A DNA stretch of 64,000 bases from the NCBI GenBank assembly GCA_944322575.1, contig CALUPK010000001.1, positions 62,001-126,000 of the forward strand, written 5' to 3'. Under the pieces are notes generated by a model. It saw only the letters and a list, made by a program, of their open reading frames with translations, was not told the DNA's origin and made no database searches. Position 1 is the stretch's first letter. Each line of letters begins with the position of its first letter. The DNA comes from an uncultured Bacteroidales bacterium (GTDB taxonomy: Bacteria > Bacteroidota > Bacteroidia > Bacteroidales > UBA932). Below, piece after piece: positions 43,020 to 51,116 of the stretch. Both the position numbers and the translations under genes were made by a program.

Positions 43020-44060
43020 CTACACTTCTGTGAGTTCTCCGCGCATATTTTTTTTAAGAAAATAAACAATATCCTCATTATCAGAGTATTGTCCTAATAA
43101 AAAAAATAGCTTCGCGACAGCGGCTTCAGTCGTGCAGTCCCCTCCGCCGGTAACACCTATGTTCTTCAGCGATTTTCCAGTGGAATATGCGTCCATGTCG
43201 ACCCTTCCGGCGAGGCATTGGGTGATATTCAGTACTATCACGCCGCGGTCTATTGCCTTCTTTACGGAGTCGGTAAACCAACTGCCGGAAGGGGCATTGC
43301 CGGAACCGTAGGTTTCGAGGACAATGGCTCTGATCCCGTCTATGCTGACCAAGGCGTCCAGCAGTTCTTTCTTCATTCCGGGGATTACCTTTATTATAAG
43401 GACTGACGGGTCGAGCTCGTATGTCGGCCTGAGCGGCTTTCCCCATGTCTCTGGATAGCGGATGAATGCAGTGTTGAACTTGATGTGTATGCCGACCTCG
43501 GCCAGTACCGGATAGTTGGCGGAGCGGAAGGCCCGGAAGTTCTCGGCTGTGTATTTAGTGGTGCGGTTGCCTCTGTACAGCTGGCTCTCGAAATAGATGC
43601 ATACCTCAGGAACCATGGGATGCCCGTTGCGGTCCTTGGATGCGGCGATCTCGATGGAAGATATCAGGTTTTCCTTTCCGTCTGTCCGCAGCATCCCTAT
43701 GGGAAGCTGGCTGCCGGTAAATACGACAGGCTTCTCTATGTCTCCGAGCATGAAGCTTAGGGCGGAGGCCGAGAACGACATGGTGTCGGTTCCGTGGAGG
43801 ATGACAAATCCGTCGTAGCGTCCGTAGTTCTGCTCTATGAGGTGTGTCAGATTCTTCCAGAACTCAATGTTCACGTCTGAGGAATCTATTACCGGGTCAA
43901 AGGAGTATGTGTCTATGGTGTATCCGAATTTCCTTAGCTCAGGCATCTCTTCCAGTATCTGTGAGAAGTCGAACGGACGCAGGTCCAGTGTCTCGGGATC
44001 CTGTTTCATACCTATGGTGCCTCCGGTGTAGACAAGCAGAATGGATGTCGTTTTGTTCAT
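43020..44060 (-). CDS. ansA: L-asparaginase, type I (cytoplasmic)
   Basis: Hydrolyses asparagine to aspartate and ammonia. The 346-residue protein has no signal peptide. Catalytic threonines lie in YTGGTIGM (near residues 11-18) and in HGTDTMSF (near 89-96); the C-terminal part has ETYGSGNAP. These are the features of the cytoplasmic type I enzyme. It is the last gene of dprA, tatD, ansA, 6 bases after tatD. Confidence 0.95.
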   Translation of the reverse strand: MNKTTSILLVYTGGTIGMKQDPETLDLRPFDFSQILEEMPELRKFGYTIDTYSFDPVIDSSDVNIEFWKNLTHLIEQNYGRYDGFVILHGTDTMSFSASALSFMLGDIEKPVVFTGSQLPIGMLRTDGKENLISSIEIAASKDRNGHPMVPEVCIYFESQLYRGNRTTKYTAENFRAFRSANYPVLAEVGIHIKFNTAFIRYPETWGKPLRPTYELDPSVLIIKVIPGMKKELLDALVSIDGIRAIVLETYGSGNAPSGSWFTDSVKKAIDRGVIVLNITQCLAGRVDMDAYSTGKSLKNIGVTGGGDCTTEAAVAKLFFLLGQYSDNEDIVYFLKKNMRGELTEV

Positions 44061-44066
44061 GGCGTG

Positions 44067-44840
44067 TTATCTGAGGTTAAAAAGTTTCTTGGCGTTTGAT
44101 GTGGTTATTCTGTCCACGGTCTCAGTGTCCGTCTCCTTCACAGCGGCGGTTTTTTCTGCGACTGCAAGCAGGTAGGCGGATTCATTTCTTTTCCCTCTGT
44201 AGGGGACCGGTGTCAGCCAGGGGGAATCGGTCTCAAGCAGGATGTCTTCTAATGGGATGTCCTTGACGGTGGCAGCTATACCTGCATTTTTGTAGGTGAT
44301 GACTCCTCCTATGCCTATTTTGAAGTCACCGTAAGTCTTGATTCTGCGGTAGGTCTCGATGCTGCCTGAAAAAGCGTGGAATACCCCTTTCATGGATATT
44401 CCGGATCCGGCCAGTGAGTCGAGAATCCTGAATACGGTGTCGTGAGCCTCCCTCACGTGGATTATCACTGGCAGGGAGGCTTCGGATGCCCAGAGCATCT
44501 GCTGCCTGAATACTTCTTCCTGTTCGCGGATATATTCGTCGGACCAGTGGCGGTCAAGGCCTATCTCTCCGATTGCGGTCCACTTCTGTTCTGCGAGACA
44601 GCGCTCCACGAAATCCAGCTCACGCTTCCAGTTTCCGTCTACGGAGGTGGGATGAAGACCTACGGCCGTGCTGATCCTGTCGGGGACACGTGCCGCGCAC
44701 TCCATCATCCTCTCATGGACGGAGGAGTCTATGCCGGGAAATATCATGTGCTCGACTCCGGCTCCGACAGCTCTTTCCACTGCCTGATCAAAATCGTCTA
44801 TGAAAGCCTCGTCATAGAGATGGGTATGGGTGTCTATCAT
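44067..44840 (-). CDS. tatD: TatD-family metal-dependent deoxyribonuclease
   Basis: Metal-dependent nuclease of 257 residues; TatD enzymes have 3'-5' exonuclease activity and are linked to DNA repair. Metal-binding residues are visible in DTHTHL (residues 3-8), in GEIGLDRHW, in HVREAHD and in ETDSPWLTP near 205. Length is normal. It follows dprA by 10 bases and precedes ansA. The exact substrate among YcfH/TatD-type paralogues is uncertain. Confidence 0.93.
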   Translation of the reverse strand: MIDTHTHLYDEAFIDDFDQAVERAVGAGVEHMIFPGIDSSVHERMMECAARVPDRISTAVGLHPTSVDGNWKRELDFVERCLAEQKWTAIGEIGLDRHWSDEYIREQEEVFRQQMLWASEASLPVIIHVREAHDTVFRILDSLAGSGISMKGVFHAFSGSIETYRRIKTYGDFKIGIGGVITYKNAGIAATVKDIPLEDILLETDSPWLTPVPYRGKRNESAYLLAVAEKTAAVKETDTETVDRITTSNAKKLFNLR

Positions 44841-44850
44841 CTGAAACCTG

Positions 44851-45966
44851 TTATACCTTTAATATATAATTGCCGTATATGTCTGATCCGACGATGCCCT
44901 CTATCTCCATTCCGGTCAGGCTCGCAAGTACATCCTGAGGGTCGGCTCCGGCTTTGCAGATAAGAGTGTCGCGGTCAATGGCCGAATCAGCCGATAAAGC
45001 TAATAAAATATTCCGTCGGATGTAATCGCTTTTTTCAAAAAGTTGCGTCAATTTTTCTTTCCTGCTAAGGTAAGTGCCGTCATTCCAGCCCATAGCGTCT
45101 GTTATGGAAGATGGAGATGAAATAATCGCAGCCGTATTCTGTGCGATGAGGGAGTTACATCCGGCGGAATAGGTGTCTGTAATCCGTCCGGGCAGGGCAA
45201 ATACGTCCCTGGAATAGGAGAGGGCGGTCCTCGCAGTAATCAGTCCGCCCCCTTTTTCGGCAGATTCGATGAGCAGAACTGCGTCTGACATCCCGGCGAT
45301 GATGCGGTTGCGTCTGAGAAAAGTAACCGGCATGGGGGTAGCTCCTTTGGGAAAATCAGTGACGAGTCCTCCCTGTTCAATGATTCTTACGGCATGCTGC
45401 CTGTGGGGCGGAGGATAGATGCTGTCCATGCCAGTGGGCAGTACGGCGACAGTGTCCATTCCGCATTCCATGGCGGCAAGGTGGGCCGTGATGTCGATGC
45501 CGTAGGCCAGTCCGCTTATGATCAATGGCTTGATGGAGAGCCCCGCGAGGTGTTCAATAATCCTCCTGCACTGTATTCTTCCGTATGAGGTGGCCTTCCG
45601 GGTGCCGACGACGGCTACTGCCCTCTGCGGATTGAGTCCGGTACTGCCCTTGTAGAATAGTACAGTGGGCGCATCCGGGCACTCTTTCAGCCGCCGTGGA
45701 TATTCTCTGTCCCGTATATAGATGATGCTGATGCCCTTTGCCCTGGCCCAGCGTACTTCCTCGTCCGCTTCTTTCAGGATGCACCTGTTCATGACGGCGT
45801 CTATGTAGTGAGTGTTGCCGTGCAGGAGCTCCCTGAGCTCGTGTTCCGAAAGCGAGAAAAGCTCGCCCGGAGACGGAAATCTCTCGGCTATGGCTCTTGC
45901 GTCACGGCAGTTGTAGTTGAAAATCCTGTTGACAGCACAGGCGTAAACAGTTTCATCGTATTCCAT
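44851..45966 (-). CDS. dprA: DNA-processing protein DprA
   Basis: Binds incoming single-stranded DNA during natural transformation and loads RecA. The 371-residue protein has an N-terminal helix-hairpin-like region, the Rossmann core with VAVVGTRKATSYG and SGLAYGIDITAHL, GAGCNSLIAQ-type phosphate contacts seen here as SAGCNSLIAQ, and a C-terminal winged helix (about 305-371). First gene of the dprA-tatD-ansA unit. TAACTTAG shortly before the start is a partial promoter match. Confidence 0.95.
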   Translation of the reverse strand: MEYDETVYACAVNRIFNYNCRDARAIAERFPSPGELFSLSEHELRELLHGNTHYIDAVMNRCILKEADEEVRWARAKGISIIYIRDREYPRRLKECPDAPTVLFYKGSTGLNPQRAVAVVGTRKATSYGRIQCRRIIEHLAGLSIKPLIISGLAYGIDITAHLAAMECGMDTVAVLPTGMDSIYPPPHRQHAVRIIEQGGLVTDFPKGATPMPVTFLRRNRIIAGMSDAVLLIESAEKGGGLITARTALSYSRDVFALPGRITDTYSAGCNSLIAQNTAAIISSPSSITDAMGWNDGTYLSRKEKLTQLFEKSDYIRRNILLALSADSAIDRDTLICKAGADPQDVLASLTGMEIEGIVGSDIYGNYILKV

Positions 45967-46009
45967 AATGGGCTAAGTTAGGCATCTGCCCGCTATGACG
46001 GGGAAAAAT

Positions 46010-46037
46010 AAAAAAACGGGTAAGAAATTACCCGTTT
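46010..46037 (-). terminator. Terminator of the galE-sigma-anti-sigma unit
   Basis: A perfect 10-bp stem (46014-46023 with 46028-46037) with a 4-nt loop abuts the anti-sigma stop codon, and seven T follow on the minus strand. Confidence 0.85.
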
Positions 46038-46472
46038 CTAAAAACTGTCTACATTTAAAAAATCATCACCGTACTTCTCCCGGTAGTATATTGAGTCTTC
46101 TTTGTCGAAAGTGTCTATGGCGAAGACCTGGTTCTCGAGGCCCCGGCCCTGCTGTATCTGATGCTGCTCTATGACGTTGTCCCTGTTCCGGACTGTCTCG
46201 TAGGTGAAGATTCCGAGGCCGGCGACAATGATTACTGCTGCTGCGGCCTTTGTCCATCCGGAGCGCATTATCCGGAAAAGTACGGGACGTCTTGCGGGGG
46301 CGGCACTGTCATCTTCGAAGAATCCTTCTTTGAGCCGGCGCATGGCATTCAGGGCTGACGTGCATTCAGGACAAGAGGAGAGATGCTCCTGAACCTCTGT
46401 CTCCTCTTGTGGTGACAGTCTGTTCAGAAAGTAATCTGAAAGGGTCTTTATGTCCAAATGTCCTTTTAACAT
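46038..46472 (-). CDS. Zinc-finger anti-sigma factor, membrane-anchored
   Basis: A 144-residue single-pass membrane protein. The N-terminus has the zinc-binding anti-sigma pattern EVQEHLSSCPEC (His30, Cys34, Cys37) of the zf-HC2/ZAS class, a membrane helix at about 76-92 (AAAAVIIVAGLGIFTY), and a periplasmic tail of about 50 residues rich in charged residues. It would hold a sigma factor until a periplasmic signal releases it. It starts 2 bases after the gene for a divergent sigma factor, the usual arrangement of such a pair. Confidence 0.8.
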   Translation of the reverse strand: MLKGHLDIKTLSDYFLNRLSPQEETEVQEHLSSCPECTSALNAMRRLKEGFFEDDSAAPARRPVLFRIMRSGWTKAAAAVIIVAGLGIFTYETVRNRDNVIEQHQIQQGRGLENQVFAIDTFDKEDSIYYREKYGDDFLNVDSF

Positions 46473-46474
46473 CT

Positions 46475-47641
46475 TTATCTATAGTCTTCAAGCATCTTGG
46501 TGTATCTGTCATAGAGGCTTTTTTTGAGCCTCTTGATTTCCTGCCTGAGGCGTGCGCACTCCTTTACCTGCTCACGGCCCTCCTTCGCTCCGCTGTGGCG
46601 GGCAACGATCTCTTCGTAGGAGAGTCCGTCTATGTAGTGCTCGAACATCTTCTGCACTTTGTCCTCATAACCTTTGACCAAGATATCATGCAGCGGGTGC
46701 TCCTTATTATATAATATGACTATGAAGTACCCCTGCACTGAGTCTTTGTCGGTGTAGTCGATATAATTGGCAAGACCTTTTTCTTGTGACGGAAAATTTT
46801 CAGGTTTTGTTACCGGATTGTTGAAATATTTCTCTTCATCCTCAGCAGTGAGCTTATACTGAAGGGTATCGATGTCTGCGGGAGACTTGGCTCTGCTGCG
46901 GGCAATCTCCTTATTCTTGTTTTTAAGGACTCCGATGGAATAGGATATGATGTCCTTGGCCGTCACCGGCTCCTTCATCCGGCGGTCCACGACCGCGCTG
47001 TTGACCGATATGCAGGTGTCGCTCCAGATGTCATGGGTGTTGTTCTCTCCTGATATGCCGGACATCTGGTAGCAGAAGGCTGCAGTGATGGGCTTTAGCT
47101 TGAGGTAGAACTTTTCCCAGTAGAAATTCTTGTTGTCCTGCATGCCTTTTACGACCGCGGGCTCTTTGACAGGAAAAGATGCTGACGTTATCTGATGGCA
47201 GAAACGGTCCAGTTCGGCGGTGTTGCCGAAGGACGGCATGGAGGAGAAATTGAGCGTGTACAGTTCCTGGAACAAGTCGGGCTCGAGTGCGAAAGAGACG
47301 GTGTCGGAGTCAGGGGCGAGGTACTTGTCGGTATCGGTCCTTTCCGAAGTCTCAAACATGTTTCTGAGGTGCCGCTTGAAGATGGACTCTACCGTTCCCT
47401 CGAATTCGGGGTTGAGCAGTCTTTCCCGGCAGAACATGCCGAATCCTTTGAACCGGTAATATTCTCTCAGGCATCTTGACTTCCATTGATGGAAGTCCTC
47501 TCCTTCTTCGGGCGGGAATTGTGATGCGACTAAAGCGGCCTCGTCCCGGACGTCACGGAAAAATCCCATGCGTCTGAGACGGTACCGCTCATCTTCCTTG
47601 GTGAGCAGTTCGAGAGTGTCCCTTTCGAGCCTGCCTGCCAT
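46475..47641 (-). CDS. Divergent ECF-type sigma factor with long N-terminal extension
   Basis: A 388-residue cytoplasmic protein. Residues about 165-245 align by eye with sigma region 2: WEKFYLKLKPITAAFCYQM, then DIWSDTCISVN (like DivQdvf) and SYSIGVLKNKNKEIARSR (like WLyriarN). Residues about 310-385 look like region 4, with YIDGLSYEEIVARHS as the helix-turn-helix entry and a basic helical end. The first 165 residues (opening AGRLERDTLELLTKEDERYR) match no sigma region I know. ECF factors are usually about 160-200 residues, so this is about twice the normal length. Supported by the adjacent zf-HC2 anti-sigma gene. It begins 6 bases after galE. Confidence 0.62.
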   Translation of the reverse strand: MAGRLERDTLELLTKEDERYRLRRMGFFRDVRDEAALVASQFPPEEGEDFHQWKSRCLREYYRFKGFGMFCRERLLNPEFEGTVESIFKRHLRNMFETSERTDTDKYLAPDSDTVSFALEPDLFQELYTLNFSSMPSFGNTAELDRFCHQITSASFPVKEPAVVKGMQDNKNFYWEKFYLKLKPITAAFCYQMSGISGENNTHDIWSDTCISVNSAVVDRRMKEPVTAKDIISYSIGVLKNKNKEIARSRAKSPADIDTLQYKLTAEDEEKYFNNPVTKPENFPSQEKGLANYIDYTDKDSVQGYFIVILYNKEHPLHDILVKGYEDKVQKMFEHYIDGLSYEEIVARHSGAKEGREQVKECARLRQEIKRLKKSLYDRYTKMLEDYR

Positions 47642-47647
47642 CGGGTG

Positions 47648-48688
47648 TTAGATGCCTCTGACCTTTTTCTCCCATTTCCATGCGGAACGGAGAACATCAT
47701 CGACGGGGGTGTCGGCTTTCCAGCCGAGGACCTTGTTGGCTTTCTCAGGGTTTGCCCATACCTTGATGATGTCGCCGGCTCTGCGGGGGGCGAAGCTGTA
47801 GGGCAGTTTTGCTCCTGTAGCCGAGATGAAGTGGTTCACGAGCTCGAGGACGGACAGACCGTTGCCGGTTCCGAGGTTGAATATCTCATAGCGGTCGGAG
47901 TCGCTTACTCCGAGCATTCTGTTGACAGCCGCTACGTGGGCCTTGGCCAAGTCCACTACGTAGATGTAGTCGCGGATGCAGGTGCCGTCAGGAGTGGGGT
48001 AGTCGTTTCCGAATATCTTGAGCTCCTTGCGGATGCCGGCTGCTGTCTGAGTGATGTATGGAACCAAATTCTGGGGTACGCCTATGGGCATCTCGCCGAT
48101 AAGGGCGGAAGGATGTGCTCCGATGGGGTTGAAATATCTGAGAGCGATGACTTTCAGGGAAGGATAAGCGGTTACGCAGTCCCGGAGAATCTCCTCGCAC
48201 ATCTGCTTGGTGCGGCCGTAGGGAGAGGTCGCCGGCTTGACCGGGGCGTTCTCGCTGATGGGCAGGTTCTCGGGATCGGGCTCTCCGTATACGGTGCAGG
48301 ATGAAGAGAATACGATGCCGCGCTGACGTCCGTCGCAGGTGGAAAGGTCGATGAGGTAGAGGAGAGAACGGAGATTGTTCTCGAAGTACTTGATAGGCTG
48401 CTGGACACTTTCGCCTACAGCTTTATGGGCTGCGAAATGAATGGCGGCTACGATGTCGGGATATTTCTCGAAGACTTTTGCGAACTGTGCCTTGTCGCTG
48501 CAGTCTATCTCCATGAAGGGGAGCGGCTTGCCGGTAATCTGCTCTATGCCCTTGAGCATTTCGGGAGACGAGTTGGAAAAATTGTCCACACCGACTACCT
48601 CATAGCCGGCGTTTACCAGTTCAACGACTGTGTGCGAGCCGATGTATCCTGCGGCTCCTGTAACGAGTACCCTGCCTTTGTTGTTCAT
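47648..48688 (-). CDS. galE: UDP-glucose 4-epimerase
   Basis: Interconverts UDP-glucose and UDP-galactose (346 aa). Rossmann motif GAAGYIGSH near residue 10, catalytic Ser-Ser-x-Thr region SSSCTVYG and the YxxxK motif (YGRTKQM) near 150-160, and RYFNPIGAH. The start is the ATG at MNNKGRVLVTG; an open upstream extension of 48 codons overlaps the divergent rpiB leader and is rejected. A TATATTTG promoter box lies about 20 bases upstream. The sigma and anti-sigma genes follow at once. Confidence 0.96.
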   Translation of the reverse strand: MNNKGRVLVTGAAGYIGSHTVVELVNAGYEVVGVDNFSNSSPEMLKGIEQITGKPLPFMEIDCSDKAQFAKVFEKYPDIVAAIHFAAHKAVGESVQQPIKYFENNLRSLLYLIDLSTCDGRQRGIVFSSSCTVYGEPDPENLPISENAPVKPATSPYGRTKQMCEEILRDCVTAYPSLKVIALRYFNPIGAHPSALIGEMPIGVPQNLVPYITQTAAGIRKELKIFGNDYPTPDGTCIRDYIYVVDLAKAHVAAVNRMLGVSDSDRYEIFNLGTGNGLSVLELVNHFISATGAKLPYSFAPRRAGDIIKVWANPEKANKVLGWKADTPVDDVLRSAWKWEKKVRGI

Positions 48689-48707
48689 TTTCTTAAAATT
48701 TTGTCTG

Positions 48708-48715
48708 CAAATATA
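48708..48715 (-). promoter_or_regulatory. Promoter -7 box of galE
   Basis: TATATTTG on the minus strand matches TAnnTTTG, with its end 20 bases before the galE ATG. The 19-nt upstream position has no TTTG, so the -33 element is poor. Confidence 0.55.
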
Positions 48716-48726
48716 CTCAAATTTTC

Positions 48727-48734
48727 TAATTTTG
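48727..48734 (+). promoter_or_regulatory. Promoter -7 box of rpiB-truB
   Basis: TAATTTTG on the plus strand matches TAnnTTTG and ends 24 bases before the rpiB ATG. A TTTG lies 23 nt upstream, slightly too far. It is back to back with the galE box, 11 bases apart. Confidence 0.5.
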
Positions 48735-48758
48735 CGGCCGTTAAATTCAAATGTTGCT

Positions 48759-49190
48759 ATGCTGTTAGGAATTGCATCAGACCACGCCGGCTTCGAGATG
48801 AAAGAAGCCCTGAAGAAGTATCTGGCCTCCATGGGCCATGAAGTTAAGGATTTCGGAACTCACTCGCCCGAGAGTATGGACTATCCAGATGTGGCCCATC
48901 CTTTAGCCGAAAGCGTCGAGAAAGGGGAGGTGGAGCTGGGTGTCGCTCTCTGCGGTTCCGGCAACGGTATCAGCATGACCCTGAACAAGCATCAGGGGAT
49001 ACGCGCCGCCCTCTGCTGGAATGAGGAACTGGCAGCCCTGGCCCGTCAGCACAATGATGCCAATGTCCTGTCGCTTCCTGCCCGTTTCATATCGGTGGAG
49101 CTTGCAGAGAAGATAGTCAGGAAATTTCTCGAAAGCTCTTTTGAAGGTGGCCGCCACCAGCGCAGAGTAGAGAAAATCCCCTGCAGATAA
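48759..49190 (+). CDS. rpiB: Ribose-5-phosphate isomerase B
   Basis: Interconverts ribose 5-phosphate and ribulose 5-phosphate in the pentose phosphate pathway (143 aa, the normal length). RpiB/LacAB features are IASDHAGFEMKEAL, DYPDVAHPLAESV, and CGSGNGISMTLNK with the catalytic cysteine. I start at MLLGIASDHAG; the frame is open further upstream but that stretch covers the promoter. The stop overlaps the truB start as TAATG. Confidence 0.96.
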   Translation: MLLGIASDHAGFEMKEALKKYLASMGHEVKDFGTHSPESMDYPDVAHPLAESVEKGEVELGVALCGSGNGISMTLNKHQGIRAALCWNEELAALARQHNDANVLSLPARFISVELAEKIVRKFLESSFEGGRHQRRVEKIPCR

Positions 49191-49915
49191 TGTACGCTGT
49201 AATAGACAGGAATACCCCTGCCGGCACATCCTTGGCTCCGGATCTTTATCCGGACGGGTTTGTCATGGTCATAGACAAGCCCTACCGCTGGACTTCGGCG
49301 GATGCGGTACGCAAAATCAAGTTCTCCCTCAAGAAACTGTATCATCAGGGCAATATCAAGGTGGGACATGCAGGGACTCTTGACCCTTTGGCTACCGGAG
49401 TGCTGCTGGTGTGTGTCGGCAAGGCTACAAAAGTCTCCGAGGCGCTTCAGGCAGAGCGCAAGGAGTATGTCGCTCAGGTGACATTCGGTGCTACGACTCC
49501 GTCTTTCGACATGGAGCATGAGGTGGATGCATCGTATCCGTGGGAACACGTAACGGAGGATGCCATAGCTGCGGCCCTGAAGGAAATGGAAGGGGAGCAG
49601 ATGCAGCTGCCTCCGGTGTATTCGGCTAAGTATGTGGACGGTGTAAGGGCTTATGAGATGGCGCGTCAGGGAGAGGATGTGACTCTCAAGGCGGCCAGAA
49701 TACATATTTACGGCACACGCATCATCGAGTACAGGGCTCCGGTGCTGAAAGTCGCCATAGAGTGCAGTAAGGGGACTTATATAAGGGCCTTCGCACGCGA
49801 TCTCGGGACGGCAGTAGGCAGCGGTGCCTATCTTTCCGCTTTAGAAAGGACTGCGTCCGGAGGGTTCCGTGTCGAGAATGCTCTTACAATCACGGAATTT
49901 GCAGAAAGATTTTGA
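49190..49915 (+). CDS. truB: tRNA pseudouridine-55 synthase
   Basis: Makes pseudouridine 55 in the T loop of tRNAs (241 aa). The catalytic Asp is in AGTLDPLATGVL near residue 64, with the N-terminal MVIDKPYRWTSADAVRKIK and the later ALKEMEGEQMQLPPVYSAKY, RIHIYG and ECSKGTYIRAFARDLG blocks. Typical bacterial TruB lacks nothing here; a C-terminal PUA domain is not visible, as in other Bacteroidota forms. Overlaps the rpiB stop by one base; queA follows 34 bases later. Confidence 0.97.
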   Translation: MYAVIDRNTPAGTSLAPDLYPDGFVMVIDKPYRWTSADAVRKIKFSLKKLYHQGNIKVGHAGTLDPLATGVLLVCVGKATKVSEALQAERKEYVAQVTFGATTPSFDMEHEVDASYPWEHVTEDAIAAALKEMEGEQMQLPPVYSAKYVDGVRAYEMARQGEDVTLKAARIHIYGTRIIEYRAPVLKVAIECSKGTYIRAFARDLGTAVGSGAYLSALERTASGGFRVENALTITEFAERF

Positions 49916-49949
49916 AACTTTAGGCAGGTAACTGCGTATTAATTATAGT

Positions 49950-51068
49950 ATGAAGCTTTCACAATTTAGTTTTGATTTAGATATCAGAAAGAATATCGCG
50001 CCCTATCCTTCCGAGTACAGGGATGAGTGCAGGATGCTGGTTCTGCACAGGTCGACAGGTGATATCGAGCATAAAATATTCAAGGACATTATCAACTACT
50101 GCGATGAGGGCGATGTTTTCGTCTTCAATGATACCAAGGTCTTCCCTGCCCGTCTCAAGGGCAACAAGGAGAAGACAGGGGCAGAGATAGTCGTATTCCT
50201 TCTCAGGGAACTGAACAAGGACCAGAGACTCTGGGATGTTCTGGTGGATCCGGCCCGTAAGATAAGAATAGGCAATAAGCTGTATTTCGGTGAGAATGAT
50301 TCGTTGGTGGCCGAAGTCATTGACAATACCACTTCGCGCGGACGTACTCTGAGATTTCTCTTCGACGGGTCTTATGAGGAGTTCAAGTCCACACTTTACT
50401 CTATGGGTGAGATACCTGTGCCGGAATATGTGTACATAGCACGTCAGGCTCAGAGGGAGAGGGACGGACTGCCTCTTCTCAAGCAGAACGGTCCTTTCAT
50501 CTATTCGGAACCCTTTGATGTGGACCGTTTCCAGACCATTTATGCATCTGTCGAGGGAGCGGTGGCGTCTCCTGCAGCAGGACTGCACTTCAGCCGTGAA
50601 GTGTTCAAGCGTATGGAGATTAAGGGTGTCGATGCCCGCTTCATAACTCTCCACATGGGACTGGGACATTTCCGCAATGTGGATGTGGAGGATCTGTCAA
50701 AGCACAAGATCGATTCCGAGCGTATGATTATTCCGGAGGAGACGGCAGATGCCGTTAATGCCGCCAAGGCTGCCGGTCATAAAATATTCGCAGTGGGCGC
50801 GACCGTGGTGAGAGCTATAGAGACGCCCGTGACTACTACCCGGCAGCTCAAGCCCTTTGACGGATGGACAAATAAGTTCATATTCCCTCCTTATGCATTC
50901 TCGATACCCGATGCAGTGATTACCAACTTCCATCTGCCGAACTCCACGATGCTCATGTCCGCCTGCTCGTTCGGAGGTTATGAGAATGTGATGAATGCCT
51001 ATGCGACAGCTTTGAAGGAAGGCTATCAGTTCGGCATGTACGGCGATGCGATGCTGATAGTGGAATAA
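49950..51068 (+). CDS. queA: S-adenosylmethionine:tRNA ribosyltransferase-isomerase
   Basis: Transfers the ribosyl moiety of SAM onto 7-aminomethyl-7-deazaguanine in tRNA, making epoxyqueuosine (372 aa). Family blocks are [42 protein letters not shown] and [20 protein letters not shown]. Length is normal. No other queuosine genes are close. It ends 24 bases before the convergent ftsZ stop, where a hairpin is shared. Confidence 0.96.
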   Translation: MKLSQFSFDLDIRKNIAPYPSEYRDECRMLVLHRSTGDIEHKIFKDIINYCDEGDVFVFNDTKVFPARLKGNKEKTGAEIVVFLLRELNKDQRLWDVLVDPARKIRIGNKLYFGENDSLVAEVIDNTTSRGRTLRFLFDGSYEEFKSTLYSMGEIPVPEYVYIARQAQRERDGLPLLKQNGPFIYSEPFDVDRFQTIYASVEGAVASPAAGLHFSREVFKRMEIKGVDARFITLHMGLGHFRNVDVEDLSKHKIDSERMIIPEETADAVNAAKAAGHKIFAVGATVVRAIETPVTTTRQLKPFDGWTNKFIFPPYAFSIPDAVITNFHLPNSTMLMSACSFGGYENVMNAYATALKEGYQFGMYGDAMLIVE

Positions 51069-51073
51069 GTAAC

Positions 51074-51116
51074 AGCAGCAGGAACAGTACTGCTACTGCC
51101 CCTGCTGTTGCTTTTT
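51074..51116 (+). terminator. Hairpin between queA and ftsZ, overlapping the ftsZ 3' end
   Basis: A 7-bp outer stem and a 5-bp inner stem separated by a 2x2 internal loop (CAGCAGG ... CAGTA ctgc TACTG ... CCTGCTG), followed by five T on the plus strand (51112-51116). The right arm lies in the last ftsZ codons. Likely terminates queA. Confidence 0.55.
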
